A stretch of DNA of 19,249 nt from Anaerolineales bacterium UBA1429. Its GTDB lineage: Bacteria; Chloroflexota; Anaerolineae; UBA1429. The number at the start of each line of letters is the position of its first letter. Position 1 is the stretch's first letter. The stretch covers positions 8,511 through 27,759 of the forward strand of contig DCTX01000017.1 in the NCBI GenBank assembly GCA_002329325.1. Reading direction: 5' to 3'. Shown here in pieces: positions 5,508-13,007 of this stretch. The notes beneath the pieces are model-generated. The model did no database searches. It saw nothing but the letters and a program-made list of their open reading frames with translations, and was not told the origin of the DNA. The translations under genes and the position numbers were made by a program.

Positions 5508-8402
5508 ATGCTCAAGATACTCAAGGCGATCTTTGGCGACCCTAACGAGAGGGAGATCGCCAAGCTCATGCCTCTCGTGGACAGGATCCGCGCCCTCGAG
5601 CCCACCATGCAGCAGAAGAGCGATGAGGAGCTGCGCAGCCTGACCGATGGGTTCCGCGCTCGCGTCCAGGTCGAGACCGCCGGTCTCAGGCAAGAGATCG
5701 CGGCCCTGCGGGAGGAGATCGACCGCGAGACCGACGGCGAGCGGCGGCGCTCGCTGCAGCAGGAGATGGAGGAGCTCAAGGCCGACCAGGATAAGGCCGA
5801 GCGCAGCGTGCTGGATGATATCCTGCCGGAGGCCTATGCCGCGGTGCGCGAGGCTGCCGTGCGCACCATCGGCCTGCGCCACTTTGACGAGCAGATGATC
5901 GGCGGCATCGTCCTGCACCGCAACATGATCGCCGAGATGAAGACGGGCGAGGGCAAGACCCTGGTGGCGACGCTGCCGCTGTACCTGGCGGCGCTGACGG
6001 GGCGCGGCGCCCACCTGGTGACGCCCAACGACTACCTCTCCAAGGTCGGCGCCCAGTGGATGGGCCCCGTCTATCACCTGCTGGGGCTGTCCGTCGCCGT
6101 GATCCAATCTCAGGGCGAAGACCCCTCCCTGGGCTCCTTTCTCTTTGATCCCCACTATCCCGCGACGGACGATCGCTATTTGAACCTGCGGCCCTGCAGC
6201 CGGCGCGAGGCCTATCAGGCCGATATCACCTATGGCACGAACAACGAGTTCGGCTTTGACTATCTGCGCGACAACATGGTGGTGGATATCGAGCATTGCG
6301 TGCAGCGCGAGCTGTACTTTGCCATCATCGATGAGGTGGACAACATCCTCATCGACGAGGCGCGCACGCCGCTGATCATCTCCGCCCCGGCAGAGGAATC
6401 TACCGACCAGTACCGCCGCTTTGCCCAGATCGCCGCCCGCCTGCGCGAGGATGTGGACTATACGGTGGACGAAAAGCGCACCATGGCCACGATCACCGAG
6501 GAGGGGATCAACAAGGTCGAGCGCGCCCTGGGGGTGGACAACCTGTACGCGCCAGAGCACTATGAGCTGACGCCCTATCTGGACAACGCCCTCAAGGCCC
6601 ATGCTTTGTTCCAGCGCGATCGCGACTATGTGGTGGTCGATGGCCAGGTGATCATCGTGGACGAGTTCACCGGGCGCCTCATGTACGGGCGACGCTACTC
6701 GGAGGGGTTGCACCAGGCCATCGAGGCCAAAGAGAACGTGCGCGTGCAGCGCGAGAGCCTCACCATGGCCACCATCACCTTCCAGAACTTTTTCCGCATG
6801 TACCGTCGGCTGGCGGGCATGACGGGCACTGCCGAGACCGAGGCGGAGGAGTTTGCCCAGATCTACAACCTGGAAGTGATGGTGATCCCCACCCACGAGC
6901 CACTCATCCGCCAGGATCATGTGGATGTGATCTACAAGACGGCGGACGTCAAGTACCGCAGGGTGATCGACGAGGTGGAGGAGTGCTATCGGCGCCAGCA
7001 GCCGGTGCTGCTGGGCACCCTGGCCATCGAGACCTCGGAGCGCATCTCCGAGATGCTGCGCCGCCGGGGCATCCCCCACCAGGTGCTCAACGCCAAGTAC
7101 CACGAGCGTGAGGCGCAGATCATCGCCCAGGCGGGCTGCCCCGGCGCCGTGACCATCGCCACCAACATGGCTGGCCGCGGCGTGGACATCCTCCTGGGCG
7201 GCAACCCCGAGGGGATGGCCCGCGAAGAGCTCCGGCGCCAGGGCGTGGACCTGAGCGCGCTGGAGCCCGAGGTGTGGCAAGAAGCCCTGGCCGAGGCCAA
7301 GGCGCGCTGCGCCATCAATCGGGAGATCGTGCTGGCGGCGGGGGGCCTGCACGTCATCGGCACCGAGCGCTACGAGGCGCGGCGCATCGACAACCAGTTG
7401 CGTGGCCGCGCCGGCCGTCAGGGCGACCCGGGGTCTTCGCGCTTTTTCGTCTCGCTGGAAGACGACCTGATGCTGCGGTTTGGCGGGCCCGCCGTGGCCG
7501 GCATCATGAACCGCCTGGGCGTGGAAGAGGACCTGCCCCTGGAGCACGCCATGGTCAACAGGGCCATCGAGGGCGCCCAGCAGCGCGTTGAGGGCCACAA
7601 CTTTGACATGCGCAAGCACCTGCTGGAATACGATGACGTGGTCAATCAGCAGCGCCATGTGATCTATGATCAGCGGCGCCTGATCCTGAGCGAGACCAAC
7701 CTGCGGCCCATCGTGTGGGACATCCTGGAGGGCGAGCTGCGGCGCATCGTGCAGAGCCACACCCAGGGCTATGAGGACGAGTGGGATCTGGCCGCCCTGC
7801 ACGATACGGTGAACCGCATGATCCGCCTGCCCGAGAACCACTCGGTGGCCACCTGGAAGGGCATGGATGCCCAAGCCATCACCGAGCAGGTGTTGGCCCT
7901 GGCCGAAAAGAGCTACGACCAGAGGGAAGAGGCCCTGGGTTCCGAAGGCATGCGCCAGCTCGAGCGCCTGCTGCTGTTGCGCATCATAGACACGCGCTGG
8001 GTGCGCCACCTGACGGCGCTGGACGAGCTGCGCAACGGCATCGGCCTGCGGGCGGTGGGGCAGCGCAACCCGCTGGTGGAGTACAAGCGCGAGGCGTTCC
8101 AGGCCTTTGAGCAGTTGATGGGCGATATCCAGAGCGACGTGGCCAATTTCATCCTGAACCTGGAAGTCACCCGGGTGCAGCCCGCCCGTCGCCAGCGGTT
8201 GCAGTACTCGGGCTCGGCATCGGAGAGCAGCGAACCGGCGCAGCCTCGCCGCGCCACCAACAAGGTGGGACGCAACGATCCCTGCCCCTGTGGCAGCGGC
8301 AAAAAGTACAAGCAGTGCTGCCTGCGTGAGGGCCTCTCGCCCGAGGAGGCCGCCGCCAAGGCCCAGGTGGCCGAGCCCGCCGGGGGCGGCCGGCGGCGCT
8401 AG
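5508..8402 (+). CDS. secA: Preprotein translocase ATPase SecA
   Basis: This 964-residue motor protein drives preproteins through the SecYEG channel. The Walker A region lies at residues 142-151 (AEMKTGEGKT, Lys150). The DEAD-type Walker B is DEVDNILIDEARTPLIIS (275-292), and helicase-like motifs ATNMAGRGVDILLGGN and RGRAGRQGDPGSSRFF are present. The C-terminal zinc site is CPCGSGKKYKQCC (926-938), a C-x-C-x8-CC form, after a linker of low conservation. Two regions are longer than in E. coli or Bacillus SecA: a charged helical stretch at about 57-98, and about 30 residues at 200-230 before SRREAYQADITYG. The second kind of insertion is known in several non-proteobacterial SecA proteins. GAGGAG lies 11 bases before the ATG. 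The gene is monocistronic and converges on the lipoprotein gene, with 9 bases between the stop codons. Confidence 0.98.
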   Translation: MLKILKAIFGDPNEREIAKLMPLVDRIRALEPTMQQKSDEELRSLTDGFRARVQVETAGLRQEIAALREEIDRETDGERRRSLQQEMEELKADQDKAERSVLDDILPEAYAAVREAAVRTIGLRHFDEQMIGGIVLHRNMIAEMKTGEGKTLVATLPLYLAALTGRGAHLVTPNDYLSKVGAQWMGPVYHLLGLSVAVIQSQGEDPSLGSFLFDPHYPATDDRYLNLRPCSRREAYQADITYGTNNEFGFDYLRDNMVVDIEHCVQRELYFAIIDEVDNILIDEARTPLIISAPAEESTDQYRRFAQIAARLREDVDYTVDEKRTMATITEEGINKVERALGVDNLYAPEHYELTPYLDNALKAHALFQRDRDYVVVDGQVIIVDEFTGRLMYGRRYSEGLHQAIEAKENVRVQRESLTMATITFQNFFRMYRRLAGMTGTAETEAEEFAQIYNLEVMVIPTHEPLIRQDHVDVIYKTADVKYRRVIDEVEECYRRQQPVLLGTLAIETSERISEMLRRRGIPHQVLNAKYHEREAQIIAQAGCPGAVTIATNMAGRGVDILLGGNPEGMAREELRRQGVDLSALEPEVWQEALAEAKARCAINREIVLAAGGLHVIGTERYEARRIDNQLRGRAGRQGDPGSSRFFVSLEDDLMLRFGGPAVAGIMNRLGVEEDLPLEHAMVNRAIEGAQQRVEGHNFDMRKHLLEYDDVVNQQRHVIYDQRRLILSETNLRPIVWDILEGELRRIVQSHTQGYEDEWDLAALHDTVNRMIRLPENHSVATWKGMDAQAITEQVLALAEKSYDQREEALGSEGMRQLERLLLLRIIDTRWVRHLTALDELRNGIGLRAVGQRNPLVEYKREAFQAFEQLMGDIQSDVANFILNLEVTRVQPARRQRLQYSGSASESSEPAQPRRATNKVGRNDPCPCGSGKKYKQCCLREGLSPEEAAAKAQVAEPAGGGRRR

Positions 8403-8411
8403 CGCCCGCCG

Positions 8412-8690
8412 CTACGGATAGGCGGCCGGCGCGCCGGTGGGCGTCGCCGTCGCCGTCGGCAGAGGATAGTCTGTCGGCGTCTCCCGGGTGGGAGCCAGGG
8501 GCGCTGTAGTCAGGGGGCGGGCCGCCGTCTGGGTGGCCGAGGCCCGGATAGGCGGCATGCCGTCCTCGGCGCGGATGATGATGAGGGTTGGCGTGGGCCT
8601 GCCGGGGCTCTGCGCCGGCGCGCAGCCCGCCAGCCCGACGGCCAGCGCAACCCACAGGGCCAGGGCCAGCGCGCTCCTTCTTCGCACCAT
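8412..8690 (-). CDS. Small putative lipoprotein, Thr/Pro/Ala-rich
   Basis: This 92-residue product begins with three arginines (MVRRRS), a hydrophobic stretch (about 7-22) and a good lipobox LAGC with Cys23. It should be exported by Sec, lipidated and anchored to the outer face of the membrane. The mature 70 residues have no recognisable domain. They contain one mixed segment (PTLIIIRAEDGMPPIRAS) and a C-terminal Thr/Pro/Ala-rich tail of low complexity typical of extended cell-wall spacers. The ATG at 8690 lies 4 bases after the stop codon of the adenylyltransferase gene, which argues for coupled translation as the last gene of the operon. No function can be assigned. The lipoprotein call is good, but that it is a functional gene rests on the signal and the spacing. 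Confidence 0.65.
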   Translation of the reverse strand: MVRRRSALALALWVALAVGLAGCAPAQSPGRPTPTLIIIRAEDGMPPIRASATQTAARPLTTAPLAPTRETPTDYPLPTATATPTGAPAAYP

Positions 8691-8694
8691 CTCT

Positions 8695-9558
8695 CTACCC
8701 CCCCAGCGCGATGACGGTGACGTCGCCCGCCTGGGCGTCCAGCAGCATCAGGCGTCCGCGCAGCAGCCCTCTCTCGGCGCCGGTGAGCAACTTGACCACC
8801 TGCTGGGCCTGCCAGGAGGCCACCATCATGGGCGTGGCCGAGGGGTTCCCCAGGTCCACCTCCACTCCCCTTTCGGGGTGCGGCCCGGGCCCGTACAGCG
8901 TCTCCAGGCCGGGGTCGCCGGGCAGGATGGTCATCACCTGGCCGGTGTAGCCGGCGATGGCCCCGTGAACCAGGGGGATACCCAGGGCCTGGGCGGCGCG
9001 CTGCAGCACAAAGCGGGCGGGCAGCGTATCCAGGGCATCCACGGCCACGTCGGCGCCCTCCAGCAGCGCCTCGGCGTTGGCCTCGCTCATCCACACGGTG
9101 TGGGCGACGGCGGTGACGGCGCTGTTGACGGCGTGCACCCGCTCGGCCAGCACCTGGGCCTTGGGGCGGCCCAGGGTGGCCTCGGTGCAGCCGAGCTGGC
9201 GGTTCAGGTTGTTCTCCTCAAAGACGTCTCCATCCAAGATCTCGAGATGGCCCACGCCCATGCGGGCCAGGCTCTCGATGACCCAGCCCCCCAGGCCGCC
9301 GGCGCCCACCACCGCCACCCGCGCCTGCAGCAGCGCGATCTGCCCCGCCCAGCCCACGGTGCCCAGATTGCGGCGGTAGCGCTCCGGCGCGATCTCCAGG
9401 CGCAGCGCCGCCAGCTCCACCTCTCTGGGCGAGAAGGCGAGCTCCTGGGCCAGCCGCCGAACGGCCTGGCAAGTCAAGCTCTCTGGAGCCGAGGCGCGTT
9501 GCGGGTCGTAGCGCTCCAGGGCGTGAGCAAGGTCAGCAGGGAGGGGAAGCAGGCTCAT
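8695..9558 (-). CDS. ThiF/HesA/MoeB-family adenylyltransferase (E1-like), zinc-cysteine-less
   Basis: This 287-residue protein has an N-terminal helical segment (about 1-65) and a Rossmann-type adenylation domain. Nucleotide-binding features are VVGAGGLGGWV (83-93), Asp109/Asp111 in LDGDVFEENNLNRQ, Arg120 and Lys133. Relatives adenylate the C-terminal glycine of small sulfur-carrier proteins (ThiS, MoaD) or related modifiers. The two CxxC pairs that hold zinc in MoeB and ThiF are absent: the only cysteines are Cys30 and Cys124, and the C-terminal part reads LYGPGPHPERGVE and then LGNPSATP. No ThiS- or MoaD-like partner is in the window, so the substrate is unknown. GAGGAGAC precedes the ATG at 9558, and the start overlaps the 3' end of mutM by 26 bases. 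Involvement in molybdopterin or thiamine synthesis is possible but not shown. Confidence 0.85.
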   Translation of the reverse strand: MSLLPLPADLAHALERYDPQRASAPESLTCQAVRRLAQELAFSPREVELAALRLEIAPERYRRNLGTVGWAGQIALLQARVAVVGAGGLGGWVIESLARMGVGHLEILDGDVFEENNLNRQLGCTEATLGRPKAQVLAERVHAVNSAVTAVAHTVWMSEANAEALLEGADVAVDALDTLPARFVLQRAAQALGIPLVHGAIAGYTGQVMTILPGDPGLETLYGPGPHPERGVEVDLGNPSATPMMVASWQAQQVVKLLTGAERGLLRGRLMLLDAQAGDVTVIALGG

Positions 9559-10402
9559 GGGTCGTCTCCTCGGGCGTGACAGGCATAGGCTGGCAGATGG
9601 GGCAGTAGTGGGTGCTGCGCTGCCCCACCACGATGCGGCGGATCGGCGCGGCGCAGCGCGGGCAGGGCTCTCCGGTGCGCTGATACACGGCCAGGGCGTG
9701 TTGGTGTTGGCCCGTCTCGTCGTGGGGGCCGCGATAGTCGCGCAAGGTGGTGCCGCCGTGGGCCACCGCGGCGCGCAATACCTTGCCGAGCCCCACGTGC
9801 AGCCGGGCCACCTCGGCGTCGGTCAGCACGTCGGATCGCGTCAGCGGGTGCAGCCCGGCGGCCCAGAGGGTTTCATCGGCATAGATGTTGCCCAGGCCCG
9901 CCAGAGCGCTCTGATCCAGCAGGAGGGGCTTGAGCTGGCGCCGGCGGCTCCGCAGGATGCGCCCCAGGCGCTCGGGCGTCAGGGCGGGATCCAGCGGCTC
10001 GGCGCCCAGGCCGCCGACGATCTCGGCCGGGTCGCGGACCAGGTAGAACCTCCCGAACTTGCGCATATCGTGGTAGTACAGGCGGGCGCCCCCGTCCAGT
10101 TGTACGATCAGGTGCACGTGGGGGTGCTGCTCCCAAGCAGGCTCGGGCGCCGGCGTAAAGAGCAGCCGGCCCGTCATGCGCAGGTGCACGATCAGCCAGT
10201 AGGGGGGTAGCTCCAGGAGCAGGTACTTGCCGCGGCGGGTCACGCGTCCAAAGGCAAGGCCGCGGATCACCTGCTCCAGCTCCCTGACGGTGTGGGTGGC
10301 CAGGGTGCGCTCCCAACCCACGACAAGGCCGCAGACGGCCCGCCCGGGCAGGCATGCGTCCAGGCCGCGGACGATGTGCTCCACCTCGGGAAGCTCGGGC
10401 AT
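9533..10402 (-). CDS. mutM: Formamidopyrimidine-DNA glycosylase (Fpg/MutM)
   Basis: This 289-residue base-excision repair enzyme removes 8-oxoguanine and formamidopyrimidines from DNA and nicks the strand. It begins MPELPEVE, with catalytic Pro2 and Glu3. Lys59 in RRGKYL fits the conserved beta-hairpin lysine. Met76 in HLRMTGRL and Arg114/Phe116 in DMRKFGR fit the residues that fill the gap left by the flipped base. GLGNIYADE (169-177) is the H2TH helix. The C-terminal zinc finger is complete (Cys247, Cys250, Cys267, Cys270) with Arg262 in GQRSTHYC. About 18 extra residues follow the finger. Its ATG shares one base with the stop codon of the upstream peptidase gene (TGATG), so translation is probably coupled. 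Confidence 0.97.
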   Translation of the reverse strand: MPELPEVEHIVRGLDACLPGRAVCGLVVGWERTLATHTVRELEQVIRGLAFGRVTRRGKYLLLELPPYWLIVHLRMTGRLLFTPAPEPAWEQHPHVHLIVQLDGGARLYYHDMRKFGRFYLVRDPAEIVGGLGAEPLDPALTPERLGRILRSRRRQLKPLLLDQSALAGLGNIYADETLWAAGLHPLTRSDVLTDAEVARLHVGLGKVLRAAVAHGGTTLRDYRGPHDETGQHQHALAVYQRTGEPCPRCAAPIRRIVVGQRSTHYCPICQPMPVTPEETTHEPASPPC

Positions 10403-11643
10403 CAGCTCCCGCCCCGGGCTGCGGCGCGGGCGGCCAGGCTCGCGGGCAACGGGCTGCTGCTGACGGGCAACCGCCAGGGCAGCCAGGCCCCCTCGCCGGG
10501 CAGGGTGCGCGGCGCCAATCCCAGGCTGACGCGCCAGCGGGCGTCCAGCTCGTCCAGGCCAAAGCCGTACACCTGGCGCAACGCCGTCTCTTGCAGCGTG
10601 CCTTGAGCAAAGACCTGCAGCAGCTCGCGCATCTTGTCCTGCCCGAAGGTATCCAGCAGGAAGGTGACCACCGAGTGGCTGGCGCCGTAGAACAGGTCCA
10701 CCTCCTCGGCGCGCCCGCTGTAGCTGCTCATGGAGCGTACCGAGAGCAGCGCATCTTGCCGGATGGCGTTGGCCAGGGCGCGCTCGTTACCCTTGGGCAG
10801 GTCTTGCTCGGCGTGCATGGCCAGCCCCTCATCCAGCCAGCGCGGCAGCCCGGCATAGGGGTTGTCGGTGGCCAGGCCCACCACGATGTGGCTGAGTTCG
10901 TGGGCCAGGGTGCGCTCCACGTCGGGGTGCGAGCCCAAGAGCACCAGCGTATCCTCGGCGACCACGACGCCCAGAGTGGTCACCCGCGCGTCATAGTCGT
11001 CGCTGCGCGTGGTCAGGGCGGGGCGCATGTCCCGTTCGCTGGCATACACATAGACCTGGATCTGGCGGTCCGAGGCGATGCCGATCTCCTCCTCGATGCG
11101 CGCCAGGGCTTCGTTGGCCAGCTGGAGCAGGCTCTCCGCTTGGGCAGAGCGCGCGCCGTACCAGTGCAGGTCCACCCGTCCGGCGGAAAGGATCTGCCAG
11201 TCATGGGAGTCGTCGGTGTAGACGAGGCTCTCGGGCGGCGTCTCCACCTGGGCGCCCGAGGCCAGCACAAAGCGCCACCAGTAGCGCAGGCGCGTGCCCG
11301 GCGCATACTGGCCTGGATCCAGCAGCAGGTCGTGCTCAGTGCGCAGGCGGACGCTCGGCGTGAAGGAGGGGTAGACGCGCCGCACCAGCCGCGCATCCTC
11401 GCGCCCGTAAAAGAGGACGACCTCATAGATGGGCTCGTCGGCCACCACCTCTGCCCAGAAGCTGAGGGACTGGGAGAAGCGATAGCTGGCGCCGGCCTGA
11501 AAGGAGACGAGCTCCCCTTGCGCCCGGGCTGTCAGGGGGACGAGCGGGCCCGCTAACAGCAACAGGATGGCGAGCCAGGCCCAGGCGCGCAGGCGCAGCG
11601 ATGAATTAGGGCTCGCGCTGGGCCAAGTCGTCAACGGAGACAT
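10402..11643 (-). CDS. Secreted peptidase MA-like zinc metalloprotease (gluzincin type)
   Basis: With the ATG at 11643 this is a 413-residue protein. It has a signal peptide: a basic region ending RLRA, a hydrophobic core at about 21-37, and A-R-A before Gln42 as a likely signal peptidase I site. A beta-rich N-terminal region (about 45-145) is followed by the catalytic domain. HELSH (248-252) supplies two histidines and the catalytic glutamate, and Glu272 in RWLDEGLAMHAE, about 20 residues on, fits the third zinc ligand as in the M1-like peptidase MA family. It should act outside the membrane; the substrate is unknown. The start is uncertain: this ATG lies 38 bases inside the preceding Trm112-like gene, with AGGAAGGG about 13 bases upstream, and no ATG, GTG or TTG follows that gene's stop before the hydrophobic core. 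Its last base is shared with the mutM start. Confidence 0.85.
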   Translation of the reverse strand: MSPLTTWPSASPNSSLRLRAWAWLAILLLLAGPLVPLTARAQGELVSFQAGASYRFSQSLSFWAEVVADEPIYEVVLFYGREDARLVRRVYPSFTPSVRLRTEHDLLLDPGQYAPGTRLRYWWRFVLASGAQVETPPESLVYTDDSHDWQILSAGRVDLHWYGARSAQAESLLQLANEALARIEEEIGIASDRQIQVYVYASERDMRPALTTRSDDYDARVTTLGVVVAEDTLVLLGSHPDVERTLAHELSHIVVGLATDNPYAGLPRWLDEGLAMHAEQDLPKGNERALANAIRQDALLSVRSMSSYSGRAEEVDLFYGASHSVVTFLLDTFGQDKMRELLQVFAQGTLQETALRQVYGFGLDELDARWRVSLGLAPRTLPGEGAWLPWRLPVSSSPLPASLAARAAARGGS

Positions 11644-11812
11644 CGATGTGCTTGGTCCCTTCCTCGACCAGCATGATGGGGATGCCATCTCGGATCGGGT
11701 ACTTGCGGCGGCAGGCCTCGTTCTGGCACACCAGCCAGCGATCATGCGCCGGCGTGACTTTGGTGTGGCACGCGGGGCACACAAGAATGGCCAATAGCTC
11801 CTCGCTCAGCAT
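11606..11812 (-). CDS. Trm112/UPF0434-family small zinc protein
   Basis: This 68-residue protein has Cys12 and Cys15 (CPAC), Cys29 and Cys34, and the ending YPIRDGIPIMLVEEG typical of the Trm112-like/UPF0434 family. Eukaryotic and archaeal Trm112 activates methyltransferases; the role of the bacterial members is poorly known. The second cysteine pair is spaced C-x4-C (CQNEAC) instead of the usual C-x2-C. The ATG at 11812 is chosen because AGGGAGG lies just upstream; a longer form from 11869 would begin upstream of the likely transcription start. It is the first gene of the leftward operon and overlaps the peptidase start by 38 bases. Confidence 0.88.
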   Translation of the reverse strand: MLSEELLAILVCPACHTKVTPAHDRWLVCQNEACRRKYPIRDGIPIMLVEEGTKHIDVSVDDLAQREP

Positions 11813-11857
11813 CGCAGCCCTCCCTGGGTTACGGTATATACGTGTATCACGCCGGGG

Positions 11858-11886
11858 AGTATAGCACATCGCGAGAGGACGCTCAA
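11858..11886 (-). promoter_or_regulatory. Promoter of the leftward Trm112-peptidase-mutM-thiF-lipoprotein operon
   Basis: On the minus strand TTGAGC (11886-11881) and TATACT (11863-11858) are separated by 17 bases, and TGC directly precedes the -10, giving an extended -10. Transcription would start near 11850, about 38 bases before the Trm112-like ATG. Confidence 0.8.
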
Positions 11887-11891
11887 CTTAT

Positions 11892-11920
11892 TTGCTCGCG
11901 AGGGGTACTCGTGATATACT
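11892..11920 (+). promoter_or_regulatory. Promoter of the rpsB-tsf-pyrH-frr-uppS-cdsA cluster
   Basis: TTGCTC (11892-11897) and TATACT (11915-11920) are 17 bases apart, and TGA directly precedes the -10. The start of transcription near 11927 gives a leader of about 120 bases before rpsB. Its -35 is only 5 bases from the -35 of the divergent promoter. Confidence 0.8.
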
Positions 11921-11985
11921 TGGCGCTCGGGTAGCCCAGATCGGGCGCCCCTTCATCAAACACGCCCCACGATCGGCGGCCTCGT

Positions 11986-12003
11986 GCCGGCCCCAAGGCC
12001 GGT
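11986..12003 (+). promoter_or_regulatory. Hairpin in the rpsB leader
   Basis: GCCGGCC (11986-11992) pairs with GGCCGGT (11997-12003) around a CCAA loop, and outer GGCG/CGCC segments (11975-11978, 12007-12010) could extend it. No T-run follows, so it is not a terminator. A role in feedback by ribosomal protein S2, known for rpsB leaders in other phyla, is possible but unproven here. Confidence 0.5.
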
Positions 12004-12046
12004 CAACGCCATGGCGCGGGGGCGGGTGGATCAACGAGGAGGAATC

Positions 12047-12916
<870 letters not shown>

Positions 12917-12942
12917 GCCGAACCGAGCTTGCCAGTAGTCAC

Positions 12943-12968
12943 AAGCCGGGGCCTCGTTCCCGGCTTTT
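12943..12968 (+). terminator. Attenuator-like hairpin between rpsB and tsf
   Basis: AAGCCGGG (12943-12950) pairs with CCCGGCTT (12959-12966) around an 8-base loop, and the 3' arm runs into TTTT (12965-12968). This is a modest intrinsic-terminator shape inside the operon, and no promoter is evident before tsf. It probably reduces read-through so that rpsB exceeds tsf, but it may also be an mRNA-processing site. Confidence 0.7.
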
Positions 12969-13007
12969 CCCTGATAGGGTGAACCACCAAGAGAGGATGG
13001 TATACCA

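Noticed and set aside
8395..8406. Palindrome GGCGCTAGCGCC over the secA stop codon as a bidirectional terminator
   Set aside because: The perfect palindrome leaves almost no loop, extension needs a bulge, and no T-run follows on either strand; chance in GC-rich sequence is likely.
8488..9579. Plus-strand open frame opposite the adenylyltransferase gene, and another at 10354-11556 opposite mutM and the peptidase
   Set aside because: The opposite-strand genes have clear catalytic motifs and ribosome binding sites; these frames have neither.
11644..11784. Longer peptidase starting at 11784
   Set aside because: The extra residues are a frame-shifted reading of the Trm112-like gene and would bury the signal peptide far inside the protein.
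11984..12046. Longer S2 protein from 11984 or from ATG 12011
   Set aside because: No ribosome binding site precedes either, and the residues lie in the structured leader; GTG 12047 has AGGAGGA just upstream and gives the usual N-terminus.
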